From positions 101,534-165,533 of the forward strand of contig NZ_LMDG01000036.1 of assembly GCF_001426265.1 (NCBI RefSeq): 64,000 nt of DNA, in the 5' to 3' direction. The stretch comes from Rhizobium sp. Root1220 (lineage in GTDB: Bacteria > Pseudomonadota > Alphaproteobacteria > Rhizobiales > Rhizobiaceae). Under the pieces are notes generated by a model, which was not told the DNA's origin, ran no database searches, and saw only the letters and a program-made list of their open reading frames with translations. Shown here in pieces: positions 43,554 to 53,280 of this stretch (positions within the stretch are counted from its first letter, which is position 1; every line of letters begins with the position of its first letter). Position numbers and translations under genes: made by a program.

Positions 43554-43659
43554 GCCACAGGGTTTTCAGAAATATGGAGGCATGTGGCTCCTTTGCCCTT
43601 GCATTCAGGAGCAAGCTGGCTAAAAAGCGCGGCTATCAGCAGGTAATAGGCGGACCAAG

Positions 43660-44592
43660 ATGAAGGTTTTCGCAGGCAATTCGAACCGGCATCTCGCCGA
43701 AGCGATCTGCAACTATCTTAATGTGCCTTTGGGCAGAGCAACGGTCCGAAGATTCGCCGACCAGGAAATCTTCGTGGAAATCCAGGAAAACGTGCGCGGC
43801 GAGGATATCTTCCTCGTCCAGTCCACGTCCTTCCCGACAAACGACCACCTGATGGAGCTGCTCATCATGATCGATGCGATGCGCCGCTCGTCGGCCCGCC
43901 GCATCACGGCCGTTATTCCCTATTTCGGCTACGCCCGCCAGGATCGCCGCGCCTCCGGTCGCACGCCGATCTCGGCCAAGCTGGTGGCCAACCTGATCAC
44001 CGAAGCCGGCGCCGATCGCGTTCTGACGCTCGATCTCCATGCAGGCCAGATCCAGGGCTTCTTCGACATTCCGACAGACAACCTATACGCCGTGCCGATC
44101 CTGACCCGCGACATCAAGGCGAACTACGATCTCGGCAACGTCATGGTGGTTTCGCCTGACGTCGGCGGTGTGGTGCGCGCCCGCTCGCTTGCCAAACGGC
44201 TGGACTGTCTGCTGGCGATCGTCGACAAGCGTCGCGACCGCCCTGGTGAATCCGAAGTCATGAACATCATCGGCGACGTAACCGGCAAGGATTGCCTTCT
44301 GATCGACGACATCGTCGATTCCGGCGGCACCCTCTGCAATGCTGCGGAAGCACTGCTCTCCAAGGGCGCCGCCAGTGTCACCGCCTACATCACCCATGGC
44401 GTCCTGTCCGGCGGCGCGGCTACCCGCATCACCTCCTCCAAACTGAAGGAGCTGGTGATCACCGACAGCATCCAGCCGACGACCGGCGTCCAATCCGCCC
44501 ACAACATCCGCGTCATTTCGACCGCAAGCCTGATCGGCGAAGCGATCAACCGCACCAGCCAGGAAGAGTCGGTCTCCAGCCTGTTCGACTGA
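43660..44592 (+). CDS. prs: Ribose-phosphate pyrophosphokinase
   Basis: 310-aa class I enzyme making PRPP from ribose 5-phosphate and ATP for purine, pyrimidine, histidine and tryptophan synthesis. N-terminal FAGNSNRHLAEAIC, ATP-loop RQDRRASGRTPISAKLVANL, LDLHAGQIQGFFDIP with the flexible-loop His, and the PRPP motif CLLIDDIVDSGGTL are complete. Product would feed apt further right in the window. Confidence 0.97.
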   Translation: MKVFAGNSNRHLAEAICNYLNVPLGRATVRRFADQEIFVEIQENVRGEDIFLVQSTSFPTNDHLMELLIMIDAMRRSSARRITAVIPYFGYARQDRRASGRTPISAKLVANLITEAGADRVLTLDLHAGQIQGFFDIPTDNLYAVPILTRDIKANYDLGNVMVVSPDVGGVVRARSLAKRLDCLLAIVDKRRDRPGESEVMNIIGDVTGKDCLLIDDIVDSGGTLCNAAEALLSKGAASVTAYITHGVLSGGAATRITSSKLKELVITDSIQPTTGVQSAHNIRVISTASLIGEAINRTSQEESVSSLFD

Positions 44593-44689
44593 CCTTTCAT
44601 GAAATTAGCAACGATTGCAGCAGTTTGCGCTTCCGGGTGAATGCAGCTTCCGCTTGTGTTATGCGAAATTCCGGCCGGAAGGGATGATG

Positions 44690-45139
44690 ATGAGGTTCGA
44701 AAGCCTGGTGCAGCTACGCAAACTCGCGCTGCTTCTCGTGCCTCTCCTTTCTGCCTGCACTGTCGATGTCGATCCCGGCTATTCCCGACCACCGCCCAAC
44801 CCTCGCCCGCCTCAGCCCCAGATGTGCACGATGGAGTATGCTCCCGTCTGCGGCCAGCGCGGCGGTCGCGTACAGACGTTCGGCAATGCGTGCCAGGCAC
44901 GCAGCAATGGTTTCCACATCATCGGTCGCGGTGAATGCCGTGCCGAACCGCCGGTAACGCCGCGCCCGCCGCGTCCCGAGCCATCGCGCCCGGAACCTGA
45001 TAGACCAGGCGGCGTCTGCACCCGCGAGTACCGGCCCGTTTGCGGCCAGCGCGGTCCGCAGATCCGCACCTTCCCGAATGCCTGCGAAGCGCACAACGAC
45101 GGCTTCCGCGTCATCGGTGAGGGGGAATGCCACAGGTAG
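44690..45139 (+). CDS. Lipoprotein with two Kazal-type inhibitor domains
   Basis: 149-aa protein. The third of three consecutive ATGs (44690) has ggaaggg at 6 nt. Lipobox VPLLSAC, then a Pro-rich linker, a first Kazal module (CTMEYAPVCGQRGGRVQTFG ... NAC ... GECR), a second Pro/Arg-rich linker, and a second module (CTREYRPVCGQRGPQIRTFP ... NAC ... GECHR). The CGQRG reactive-loop region differs from eukaryotic Kazal loops. Such lipoproteins could guard the envelope against serine proteases; unproven. Confidence 0.85.
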   Translation: MRFESLVQLRKLALLLVPLLSACTVDVDPGYSRPPPNPRPPQPQMCTMEYAPVCGQRGGRVQTFGNACQARSNGFHIIGRGECRAEPPVTPRPPRPEPSRPEPDRPGGVCTREYRPVCGQRGPQIRTFPNACEAHNDGFRVIGEGECHR

Positions 45140-45179
45140 GATGGCATCCTTGGAAGCCCGATGACGTCGCCTCTGCAAC

Positions 45180-45857
45180 TCAGCCCACGATATGCGACGC
45201 CGCCGACATGACCTCATGTGGCGCCGGAATACCGAACATGCGACGCCCATCGTCGGGGACCTCGGTGAAGCACCATCTGACGACACCATCCCGGTCAAGG
45301 AGAAATTCGCCGACCAGTTGGCCCTCGCCTGTCGCGATCATGTGCCGGTCGTCGTCGGTGAAGTCGTAGCCATCTGCCTTGTCGAGATAGTCGACAGCGG
45401 CCATCGGCGCCATAGGTTCGGGCAAATCCGCCATCTCGATGCGCATCGACGTAAGGGCATCCAGACCGACCTTGTACGGCCAGACAGTCTCCGACTCCGT
45501 GAATTCCAGGTTGGGAAGGCCGAAGGCGCGATGCGAAATCCGGTCGGGATCGGAAGCAGCGACCAGGTTGGGCAAGGGATGGAAACGGAAATAGAGGCGT
45601 GCCCGGTCGATTGGTGTATTGACGATCGTCAGGCTGTCCACCCCCTTCTCGTGCAGGTCGCCGGCGAGGCTCGCCATGGCGGCAATCTGCCGGCGGCAGA
45701 ACGGACAGTGAAGTCCGCGAAACAGCCCGACGAGCACGGGCTTCTGCCCTCGAAAATCATCGATGGCAATTTTGCCATTGCGGGTGATCGCATCGAGAAC
45801 GACATTCGGAGCACGGTCGCCGGGCTGCAGCGGCCTTTCGCTTTGATTTTCGGGCAT
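45180..45857 (-). CDS. Thioredoxin-fold (AhpC/TSA-like) redox protein
   Basis: 225-aa cytoplasmic protein. N-terminal PGDRAPNVVLDAITRNGKIA and LVGLFRGLHCPFCRRQIAAMASL match the peroxiredoxin-like family with a CPFC active site rather than a single peroxidatic Cys. C-terminal half has VGEFLLDRDGVVRWCFTEVP. The start at 45857 has a near-perfect aaggagg. Could be a disulfide reductase or peroxiredoxin; substrate unknown. Confidence 0.82.
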   Translation of the reverse strand: MPENQSERPLQPGDRAPNVVLDAITRNGKIAIDDFRGQKPVLVGLFRGLHCPFCRRQIAAMASLAGDLHEKGVDSLTIVNTPIDRARLYFRFHPLPNLVAASDPDRISHRAFGLPNLEFTESETVWPYKVGLDALTSMRIEMADLPEPMAPMAAVDYLDKADGYDFTDDDRHMIATGEGQLVGEFLLDRDGVVRWCFTEVPDDGRRMFGIPAPHEVMSAASHIVG

Positions 45858-45960
45858 ATCACCCTCCTTGATTTGCTGTCCGGCACCTGTTAGCGCCCGC
45901 TGAGAAAGCCCATCCACACAAATAGTCTTGAAAATCAGCGATTTACGCGTCGACCTTGAA

Positions 45961-48900
45961 TCAATCAAGAAACGGCAGAACGATCAACGCATCCGGGTCC
46001 AGCCCATGCCTCGCACACACGTCCTGGGCCAGCGTGAAGTAGCGCTCCGCCTCGGCCATGTCGTCCTTTTCGAGATTCAACGTGGCAAGCCCATCATAGC
46101 ACGGAAAGAGCAGCTGCGGTTCGCCGATCTCATGCGCAAGTTGAAGTGCCTCCTCGTAGTAGGTCCAGGCCAGATCCGGCTTGCCATGGCATTGATGGAT
46201 CTGCCCAAGGACGATAAGCGGCACGGCCAGATGGTCGCGCAGGTCAAGAGCCCGGTCTATCTCGATCGCCTTCTCTGCTGCCGGCACGCCCTCACGGGCG
46301 CAATTGTCCGTGAACGTGCAGCATGCCACCGCGAGATTGGCGAAGAGCCGCGCCTGATAACTCAGGTCGGCGATCTGCGTGGCGACATCGAGCCCGCGCC
46401 GGCAAACGTCAATCGCCCGTACTGGATCTACGATCGTGTAGAGAACACTAAGGTTGGCATAGGCCCGGCAAACACCGCCGAGGAGCCCCGCTCCTTCCGC
46501 TACCTCGAGGCTTCCCTCGACCTCATGCAATGCGTCGCGGTGGCGGCCCAGCCGGGCCAGCGCGACGCCCTTGGTGTTCAGCGCCTCTGCCCTTACTCGC
46601 GCTACCTCAGAGGCAACCGAACTCGCCATTTCGAAGGTAGCGGTATTGAGGCAGGCAAGCGCATCGTCCGCCCAGCGCGCAGCCGCATTCGGATCTCCCA
46701 TTCGAAACGCAAGGTGGCCGCGCTCCTGCAGCAGGTGGGCAAGCTCTATTGGAGCCTCGGTCTGAGCGAGTAGCGCAGCCGCCTGGGCATAGTCGGCATC
46801 GGCGAGATCCCACCTGCCGGCGGCCACATTCAGGCGACCGAGTTTTCGCCGGATGCGCCCGGCACCCGGCAGATCGCCAGTCTGGCGAAAGTTCTCCAAT
46901 GTCCACAGGTAGTGCTCGCGTGCCGCATCGCGTTCACCGGCGGACCCGCACAAATCCGCGAGCCGCTCGGAAAGCGCAAGGCGTTCGAGCCGCACGTCGG
47001 GACTGTCCGCGATCGCCGCTAGCGCCTCCCGGTAGAGGCGCATAGCGTCGCCATTAGCATAGGTCTTGCGAGCGAGATCCCCGGCGGCCATGAGATGGCG
47101 GGCGCCCTTTCCCAACACCTCTGCCATACAGAAGTGGTGGCCGAGCTGCACGATATCGTCAAGCCGGTCGGGCGTGCCTTGATGCATCCGCTCGATTGCC
47201 GCTGCGATGCGGCCGTGCAGTTGCCTGCGGCGCTGCAGCAGGAGATTGGCGTAGATGGCGTCATGCAACAAAATTTGCGGGAAACGATAGGACATCGTCG
47301 TTCCCACGGCGCTACCGGGTATCTCCTCAAGGATTTCTGCCTTGCAGAGAAAATCCAGACCGGCATCAATGCCGCCGGCATCCGACGCCACTGCGCGCAG
47401 CAGCGCGTCGTCGAAACGCGGACCAATGACTGCGGCCTCCTGCGCCAGCCGCTTCATCTGCGGCAGCAGCCGATCGACGCGCGCAAGCAGCATTGCCTGC
47501 AGGCTCATCGGTATCTCCGTTTCTATGTCGCTGTCTGCAACGCTCCAGCGTCCGCCATCGAAGCGCAGCGCGCCGGTCTCGATAAGGGATCGAACCATCT
47601 CTTCGATGAACAGCGGATTCCCGCCTGCGCGTCCCAGAATCCGCGAACGGGTGCCCCGTGGCACCGCGTCATCGGCGCCGAAGAACTGCGTCAATAGTCT
47701 CTCCCCATCCCTTGGGGAAAGCGGTGCCAGACGCAGCACCGTGCGGCTCGTCCGGTCGGATTCGAGCCCAACGCCTTCGGCGACCGAACGCCCGGTCGTC
47801 AGCATCATCAGTCGCATGCGCTCCGACCTGTCGAGCACGAAACGAATCGCCTCGATCGAGGCTGAATCCGCCCAGTGAAGATCCTCCACCACCAGCAACA
47901 GCGGGCTGAGCGACAGCCGCCGTTCGATGATTGTGCGGGTAGCATGGAGTATCTGTCGCCGCAGTTGTTCCGGTTCAACGTGGCGCAAAGCTCCGTCGGG
48001 ATCGCCGAGGCCGAAGACATAGGACAATGGGGGCGCCAGCGCCGCGACATCGTCGTCAGCAAAGCCCAGCTCCCTCAAGCCGGATGCCATCAGTTCCGCC
48101 GTCCTCGATGCAGTCTCCCGCTCCGCAATCCCGTATGCGCTGCGCAGGACAGATGCGAGCGTGCCATAGGTCTGCTCGCCCAACGGCGAGCAGACCGCGC
48201 GCCGAACAACGACATCCTGGAAACGGCCGGCCGCCGCAATCGAGTCAAGGAACTCCCTGACGAGCCTTGATTTGCCGATCCCGGCCTCGCCGACCAGTTG
48301 AACGAGCTGGGCCTTGCCGCCACACGCGAGCTCGAGGCAATCCGTCATTCTGGAGAGCTCCGCATCGCGTCCAATGATCTCGGCATGAAGCCCGAGGCTC
48401 TCCAGGCCGCGCGCGGCATGCGGGGAATCCATCGGCCCAATCAGGCGGTAAACCTCGACCTGACCGGCTTTCCCGCGAAGAGCTTGAGAGCCGAGATCTT
48501 CGAAATTGAATGCATGCCTTGTCAGGCGATAGGTTACCGGTCCCACCAGTATCTGACCTGGGCCGGCGATGGTTTGCAGCCGCTGAGCCGTGTTCACGGT
48601 ATCGCCTGTAACCGAATAGGATCTGGCCGCTGCAGCGCCAAAGCCACCACTGACGACGGTGCCTGTGTTGATGCCGACGTGGAGCAGGAGCGGCGCACCG
48701 CCCCCCTGCCATTTGGCGCCGAGGCGGGTCGCGCTGGCGATCATCTCGAGCCCGGCGCGAAGTGCTCGGTCCGGATCGTCCTCATGTGCGGCGGGGGCGC
48801 CGAACAAAGCAAGCAGCGCATCGCCGACGAACTTGTCGACAAAACCGCCAAAGGCTTCCACCGCACGCGTCAGCTCTTCGAACAGCTCGTTTTGCAAGGC

Positions 48901-49212
48901 GCGCATGAGTTCCGGGTCGGTTTTCTCGCTGAGAGTCGTGAAACCACAGAGATCGGCAAACAATACGGTGAGCAGTCGTCTGTCAGCACCTTCGTCGGCT
49001 GTCGGCACGGCAAGAAGCCTTTCCGAAACCGTATCAGAACCACCGCCACGCACGGCCGCTCCGCCGATAGCCGCTCCACACTTCGGGCAGAACGCGAAGT
49101 CGGGCTGGCACGCTTCCCCGCAGGCAGCGCAAGCGATGGGCTGCCTTGCACCGCATTTCGGGCAAAACGCAAAGCCGCTCTCAATCGCAAACCCGCAGGC
49201 GGCACAATTCAT
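45961..49212 (-). CDS. Zinc-ribbon / adenylate cyclase / AAA ATPase / TPR signalling protein
   Basis: 1083-aa cytoplasmic protein. Two double-Cys zinc ribbons (C3, C6, C17, C20 and C28-C45) start it. Class III cyclase domain about 75-260: metal Asp D87 (LFADLCGFT) and D131 (VGDALLALFG), INTGTVVSGG and the transition-state Asn/Arg in TVNTAQRLQ, so it looks catalytically competent. NTPase domain from about 280 with Walker A GEAGIGKS (308-315) and LLLVVEDLHWADS as Walker B. The C-terminal half is TPR-like helices. This MalT/LuxR-like ATPase array is common in rhizobia as multi-copy adenylate cyclases; signal unknown. Confidence 0.92.
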   Translation of the reverse strand: MNCAACGFAIESGFAFCPKCGARQPIACAACGEACQPDFAFCPKCGAAIGGAAVRGGGSDTVSERLLAVPTADEGADRRLLTVLFADLCGFTTLSEKTDPELMRALQNELFEELTRAVEAFGGFVDKFVGDALLALFGAPAAHEDDPDRALRAGLEMIASATRLGAKWQGGGAPLLLHVGINTGTVVSGGFGAAAARSYSVTGDTVNTAQRLQTIAGPGQILVGPVTYRLTRHAFNFEDLGSQALRGKAGQVEVYRLIGPMDSPHAARGLESLGLHAEIIGRDAELSRMTDCLELACGGKAQLVQLVGEAGIGKSRLVREFLDSIAAAGRFQDVVVRRAVCSPLGEQTYGTLASVLRSAYGIAERETASRTAELMASGLRELGFADDDVAALAPPLSYVFGLGDPDGALRHVEPEQLRRQILHATRTIIERRLSLSPLLLVVEDLHWADSASIEAIRFVLDRSERMRLMMLTTGRSVAEGVGLESDRTSRTVLRLAPLSPRDGERLLTQFFGADDAVPRGTRSRILGRAGGNPLFIEEMVRSLIETGALRFDGGRWSVADSDIETEIPMSLQAMLLARVDRLLPQMKRLAQEAAVIGPRFDDALLRAVASDAGGIDAGLDFLCKAEILEEIPGSAVGTTMSYRFPQILLHDAIYANLLLQRRRQLHGRIAAAIERMHQGTPDRLDDIVQLGHHFCMAEVLGKGARHLMAAGDLARKTYANGDAMRLYREALAAIADSPDVRLERLALSERLADLCGSAGERDAAREHYLWTLENFRQTGDLPGAGRIRRKLGRLNVAAGRWDLADADYAQAAALLAQTEAPIELAHLLQERGHLAFRMGDPNAAARWADDALACLNTATFEMASSVASEVARVRAEALNTKGVALARLGRHRDALHEVEGSLEVAEGAGLLGGVCRAYANLSVLYTIVDPVRAIDVCRRGLDVATQIADLSYQARLFANLAVACCTFTDNCAREGVPAAEKAIEIDRALDLRDHLAVPLIVLGQIHQCHGKPDLAWTYYEEALQLAHEIGEPQLLFPCYDGLATLNLEKDDMAEAERYFTLAQDVCARHGLDPDALIVLPFLD

Positions 49213-49365
49213 TGAAACCGACCTTACGAAACCAGGCGTCAGCCGCTCCGAGTGTGCCTCATCGCCTGCGCCGGCAAGCTACAATGAACCTGAGGCGAAA
49301 ACCCCGCAAGAGCGTGCATCGCGACCAGCGGTGGCGATGCTCAAAACGCCCGGGTGGGCCGGAAG

Positions 49366-50820
49366 CTAGTCGGCGCCTTTGATCACCTGACCGTTGACCG
49401 TGACCGCACCGCTGCGCGCGACGTTGATATCCCACCTCTGCCGTCCATCTGGCTCAGTCTTGGCAAATCCCTTTGCCATCATCAGGCCGAACGAGACATG
49501 GTTGAGATCGGGATTGGTCTTTGCGAGGTCCTGCACAGCGGCGATCGTCTTGTCAAAGTCGCGCGCGAGGATCGAGGCATCCATGGAGTAGTCTTTGGCG
49601 CTATCGATCCGGCCATGGATATTTCCCGAGACCTCTGCATCGTAGACACTGGAAACAGCACTGATCTTCGGGAAATCGATAACCAGATCGCCGCCGTTGA
49701 AGAGGGCTTCGGCAGCCTTCTGGCCGGCGTCATCCGAAGCATTGGATCGCGTCAGGTCGACTTTCATGAATTCCTCGCCGAAGGCGGCAAAATCGAGGTT
49801 GGCGACAGCGAACTGCACCTGCATTGCCTCCGGCACGAACGCGGAATAGCCGGCCGGAACAAGCGGACTGTCGAAACTAACCTGCTGTGCCGCCAGGCCA
49901 ACCCCCAGACGCATGGCGTTGCTCGGTCCGTCGATTGACACCTCGTAGGTCAGTTCCTTTGCAACACCGCTCCCGGCTTCGCTCGATACGGTGAAATTGC
50001 TGAGATCGATCGTTTCGCTCAGGCTGGTGAGCAGCGGAAATGCATCTCGCAACGTCGCCTTCAGCTTCTCGCTCTCAGCCGGCCTCAGCGTCTTGTCCTC
50101 GGCGTGTTCCAGTGCGAAAACGACGATATCGCTGATTTCCTTTGCTGGCAGGCCATTCACAGCCGCGGCAAAATCGATGGTATCGGCGCGAATCTCGACC
50201 GGAGGCACCTGTTTGCCGCTGATCCTTTCGACAAACGCCGTGGCTCGACCGCTGGCGGCGAAATTCGTCCTGCCAGCGGTGGCTCCATTCGACGACGTTA
50301 GCTTGTATTGGCTATGATCCACGCTGGCGCTGACCTCCTCGGCATCGGTTTTCGAGGAGAAACGGACACCCTTGGTGGTAAAATCGCCGGAACGAAAGTA
50401 GCGGATCGTGGTGTCGAATACGCCGCTGTAGACGAGTGACTCGATGACATAGGTGAAGTCGGTCTTCGATTGGTCCGCAGCCTTCACATGTCCGGAGACA
50501 TCCAGCGAGTTATCGCCGTCTATCTTCCAGAGTCCGCTATCCTGTGGCGTCGCAAACATCGACCAGGGCGTGAGGCCGCTGATTGCGAAACTTGCTGGAT
50601 CAATGCTGTTCAGCAACCTCGCGAAGTCGTAAATAATTTCGTACCGAGTCCCCGCTGGATTGACGGTAACGAAGCCATCCCTGACTGCTTCCGGTGGCAG
50701 CAGCCTCGTCAGGCCTTGCTGGATCGCCTTTGCGCCGTCCTGGTTGATGTCGACAGCATATGCCGTCGAGGCCAGACCGAGCGCCAAGACGCTGGTAGCC
50801 GTGATGATGTTGAGCCGCAT
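49366..50820 (-). CDS. Exported protein of unknown function
   Basis: 484-aa protein with a signal peptide (ATSVLALGLASTAYA) followed by beta-rich repeats (GNIHGRID, LDVSGHVKAADQSKTDF, TKGVRFSSKTD). The start at 50820 has gggga 7-8 nt upstream. The general pattern (DUF2125/DUF945-like periplasmic beta protein) is suggestive, but I do not recognise it securely. No catalytic motif. Separate from neighbours by about 75-150 nt gaps. Confidence 0.72.
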   Translation of the reverse strand: MRLNIITATSVLALGLASTAYAVDINQDGAKAIQQGLTRLLPPEAVRDGFVTVNPAGTRYEIIYDFARLLNSIDPASFAISGLTPWSMFATPQDSGLWKIDGDNSLDVSGHVKAADQSKTDFTYVIESLVYSGVFDTTIRYFRSGDFTTKGVRFSSKTDAEEVSASVDHSQYKLTSSNGATAGRTNFAASGRATAFVERISGKQVPPVEIRADTIDFAAAVNGLPAKEISDIVVFALEHAEDKTLRPAESEKLKATLRDAFPLLTSLSETIDLSNFTVSSEAGSGVAKELTYEVSIDGPSNAMRLGVGLAAQQVSFDSPLVPAGYSAFVPEAMQVQFAVANLDFAAFGEEFMKVDLTRSNASDDAGQKAAEALFNGGDLVIDFPKISAVSSVYDAEVSGNIHGRIDSAKDYSMDASILARDFDKTIAAVQDLAKTNPDLNHVSFGLMMAKGFAKTEPDGRQRWDINVARSGAVTVNGQVIKGAD

Positions 50821-50896
50821 CGTCAAGTCCCCCGCCGCTTCGCTTCAGGATATGTGAAGTTTCCCGACAGAGGATGTCAACCCGTCCGTCCGGTCG

Positions 50897-52945
50897 TCAG
50901 GCAGCCGCGTCGCGCTCACCCGGCGTTGGATTGACGTGCGCCTCGATCCCCGCGCGTGGTACCGGCTGGCCGAACAGAAATCCTTGTACCTGCAGGCACC
51001 CCTCGCGTCGGAGGAAATCGATGTGCTCTTCCCTTTCCACACCCTCGGCCAACACCGGAATGTCGAGGCTTTGCGCAAGGATGAGTGTTGAACGCACGAT
51101 CGCCGCGGACTGCTTGTTGCTGACCACCCCGTCGACGAATGCGCGATCGATCTTGATCTTGTCGAAGGGAAAGCTCTGCAGCGTCGACAACGACGAGTAG
51201 CCTGTTCCGTAGTCATCCATCGCCACCTTTACGCCCAGCGCCTTCAACCGACGGATCGCGTTCAGCGCGTGTCCGTGGTCGGCAATGATGCCGGTTTCGG
51301 TGATCTCCAGTTCGAGCCGCGATGGTGTCAGCCCCGTGTCAACGAGAATCTGATGGACGATCTGCGGCAAGCGGCTGTCGGCAAGCTGTTGAGCCGCTAC
51401 GTTCACGGCGATGCCAAGCGGCTTCTTCCAACTTGCGGCCTCGGCGCACGCACGACGCAGGACCCACTCCCCGAGTTCCATGATGAACCCGGTCTTTTCC
51501 GCGATCGGAATGAACTCGACCGGCGAGATGTATCCGCGCGTCGAGTGCTTCCACCGCAAGAGCGCCTCGAAACCAATCACTTCGCGACTCATGGTATCAT
51601 TCTGCTGCTGGTAGAATAGCTCGAACTCCCCCCGCTTAAGCCCTTCGCGCATCTCAATTGCTAGCGCGTTTCGTGCGCGGGCGGCCTCGTCCATCGAGGG
51701 GTCATAGAAGCAGATGCTGCTGCCGGCAGCAGCCTTTGCCCGATACATCGCAACGTCGGCTTGAGACAGCAGGTCGTCAACCGTTCTGGCGTGATCGGGA
51801 AAGCTCGAAACCCCGATGCTGGATCCGACGCAGAGCGATTGGCCGCTCCATTCTACTGGCAGCTCGATCTCCTCGAGAAGCCGCTGAGCCAGGACGCCTG
51901 CCTCGGACCGGCCAACGGGATCTCGGATCACGACAACGAATTCGTCGCCGCCGACGCGAGCGGCGAACTGCCCTTTGCCCATGATCCTGGTCAGTCGTTC
52001 GCCAATTGCCCGCAGCACCGCATCGCCCGCCGCGTGGCCGTGGACATCGTTGATTTCCTTGAAGCGATCGAGGTCGAAACACAGCACGACGACGTTATGC
52101 GTCGTATCGTTCAGGTTCTTGATCAGCTTCTGGAGATGGTCGTTCAGGGCTGTACGGTTTGCCAGATTGGTCAGTGGGTCGTGAAGCGACAAGTGGCGGT
52201 AGAGGGCAACAGCCGCCTCATTCGACTGCATGTCGATCACGTATGTTGATGCGCCGAGAAGGAGGATGATGATCATGACTGCGCCCACAAGGCCAGTCAT
52301 CACGCCGCCGGACAGAATTTCCTGAGGCACGGCGATCGTCGCGTTCGGCACGATCGTCATCGCGGCCATGCCCAGAAAATGCGCGCAGACGATCGCAAGG
52401 ATCAGCGGAAAAGCGGCGCCCAACCTGCTGAACCGGCTTTTCGGACGCGCGACAAGATTGGTCGCCAGCGCGCCGAACCCAGCTGCCGCGATCAGAGAGC
52501 AGATCACGAGGCCCCTGCTCCACTCTACATCGCCCGCGACACTGTAGCCGGCGATCCCGGTATAGTGCATCGCGGCAACACCGAGCCCGACGATTGCACC
52601 GCCAGCTTCGACAAGGCCATCCTGCTGCCGCGTGGAGGCGATCGCGAAGCCGGTCATCGTCGAGGCGATGCCGATGAACAGCGACAGCAGCGTCAACCCG
52701 GGCTCATAACCGCTCAAGGCCGGCGCCTTGTATCCCAGCATTGCAATGAAGTGCGTCGTCCAGATGGTTGCGCCACCGACGAAGCCCGACAGGAACAACC
52801 AGTTCAGCTTCTGCAGCGCTTGCGTACGCCGTACCCTGGAAAACAGGCGCACGGTGAGCAACGAGCCAAGCAGGCAGATGACCGTTGCGAAGATCAGGTG
52901 CGGCAAACTATGTTCTACGGCGATACAGGAGATAACTCGGAGCAT
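50897..52945 (-). CDS. MHYT-GGDEF-EAL c-di-GMP signalling protein
   Basis: 682-aa inner-membrane protein. Seven helices carry three MHYT-type motifs (THFIAML near 64-70, AAMHYTG near 124-130, AHFLGMAAM near 188-196), thought to bind a metal and sense oxygen, CO or NO. GGDEF is intact at 332-336 and the EAL signature at 460-462 (GFEALLRW), with DDYGTGYSSL for metal binding. So both diguanylate cyclase and phosphodiesterase activity are possible. Divergent from rplY across 335 nt. Confidence 0.95.
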   Translation of the reverse strand: MLRVISCIAVEHSLPHLIFATVICLLGSLLTVRLFSRVRRTQALQKLNWLFLSGFVGGATIWTTHFIAMLGYKAPALSGYEPGLTLLSLFIGIASTMTGFAIASTRQQDGLVEAGGAIVGLGVAAMHYTGIAGYSVAGDVEWSRGLVICSLIAAAGFGALATNLVARPKSRFSRLGAAFPLILAIVCAHFLGMAAMTIVPNATIAVPQEILSGGVMTGLVGAVMIIILLLGASTYVIDMQSNEAAVALYRHLSLHDPLTNLANRTALNDHLQKLIKNLNDTTHNVVVLCFDLDRFKEINDVHGHAAGDAVLRAIGERLTRIMGKGQFAARVGGDEFVVVIRDPVGRSEAGVLAQRLLEEIELPVEWSGQSLCVGSSIGVSSFPDHARTVDDLLSQADVAMYRAKAAAGSSICFYDPSMDEAARARNALAIEMREGLKRGEFELFYQQQNDTMSREVIGFEALLRWKHSTRGYISPVEFIPIAEKTGFIMELGEWVLRRACAEAASWKKPLGIAVNVAAQQLADSRLPQIVHQILVDTGLTPSRLELEITETGIIADHGHALNAIRRLKALGVKVAMDDYGTGYSSLSTLQSFPFDKIKIDRAFVDGVVSNKQSAAIVRSTLILAQSLDIPVLAEGVEREEHIDFLRREGCLQVQGFLFGQPVPRAGIEAHVNPTPGERDAAA

Positions 52946-53280
52946 GACGGGACCAGATTGGAAAACGGTTCCTTCATATCGCCACGCACATTAGCAATCC
53001 TTAACTCCGGCGGAATTGCTGCTACATGGTTAAACGTTGACGAGCCGCTTCAACTTCTGGCCGCTGGTGAGCAGCGCCGCTCGCGCGGAGCTTGTCGCCA
53101 CGGCCGGCAAACCCACCCCGCCGCAGCGACTTGCCTTTCAGGCGCATCTATACTATAGCGCACGCGTCCGTGTAGACACCCTTGGAGGCAACACGGATGA
53201 GGATGGGGAAACCCGCCTCCAGTTCAGCGGCAGGCGGATGCCTTCGTCGAACTCTCCATATAACCTCGAAAGGTAATGTC
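52946..53280 (+). promoter_or_regulatory. rplY: Divergent region with rplY promoter
   Basis: 335 nt between the minus-strand MHYT gene and rplY. It contains CTTGCC (53130-53135), a 17-nt spacer and CTATAG (53153-53158), a good match to the alphaproteobacterial CTTGAC-N17-CTATAT promoter, about 120 nt before the rplY ATG. The leader between them shows no clear structure. The remaining part should hold the MHYT gene promoter, not identified. Confidence 0.6.
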
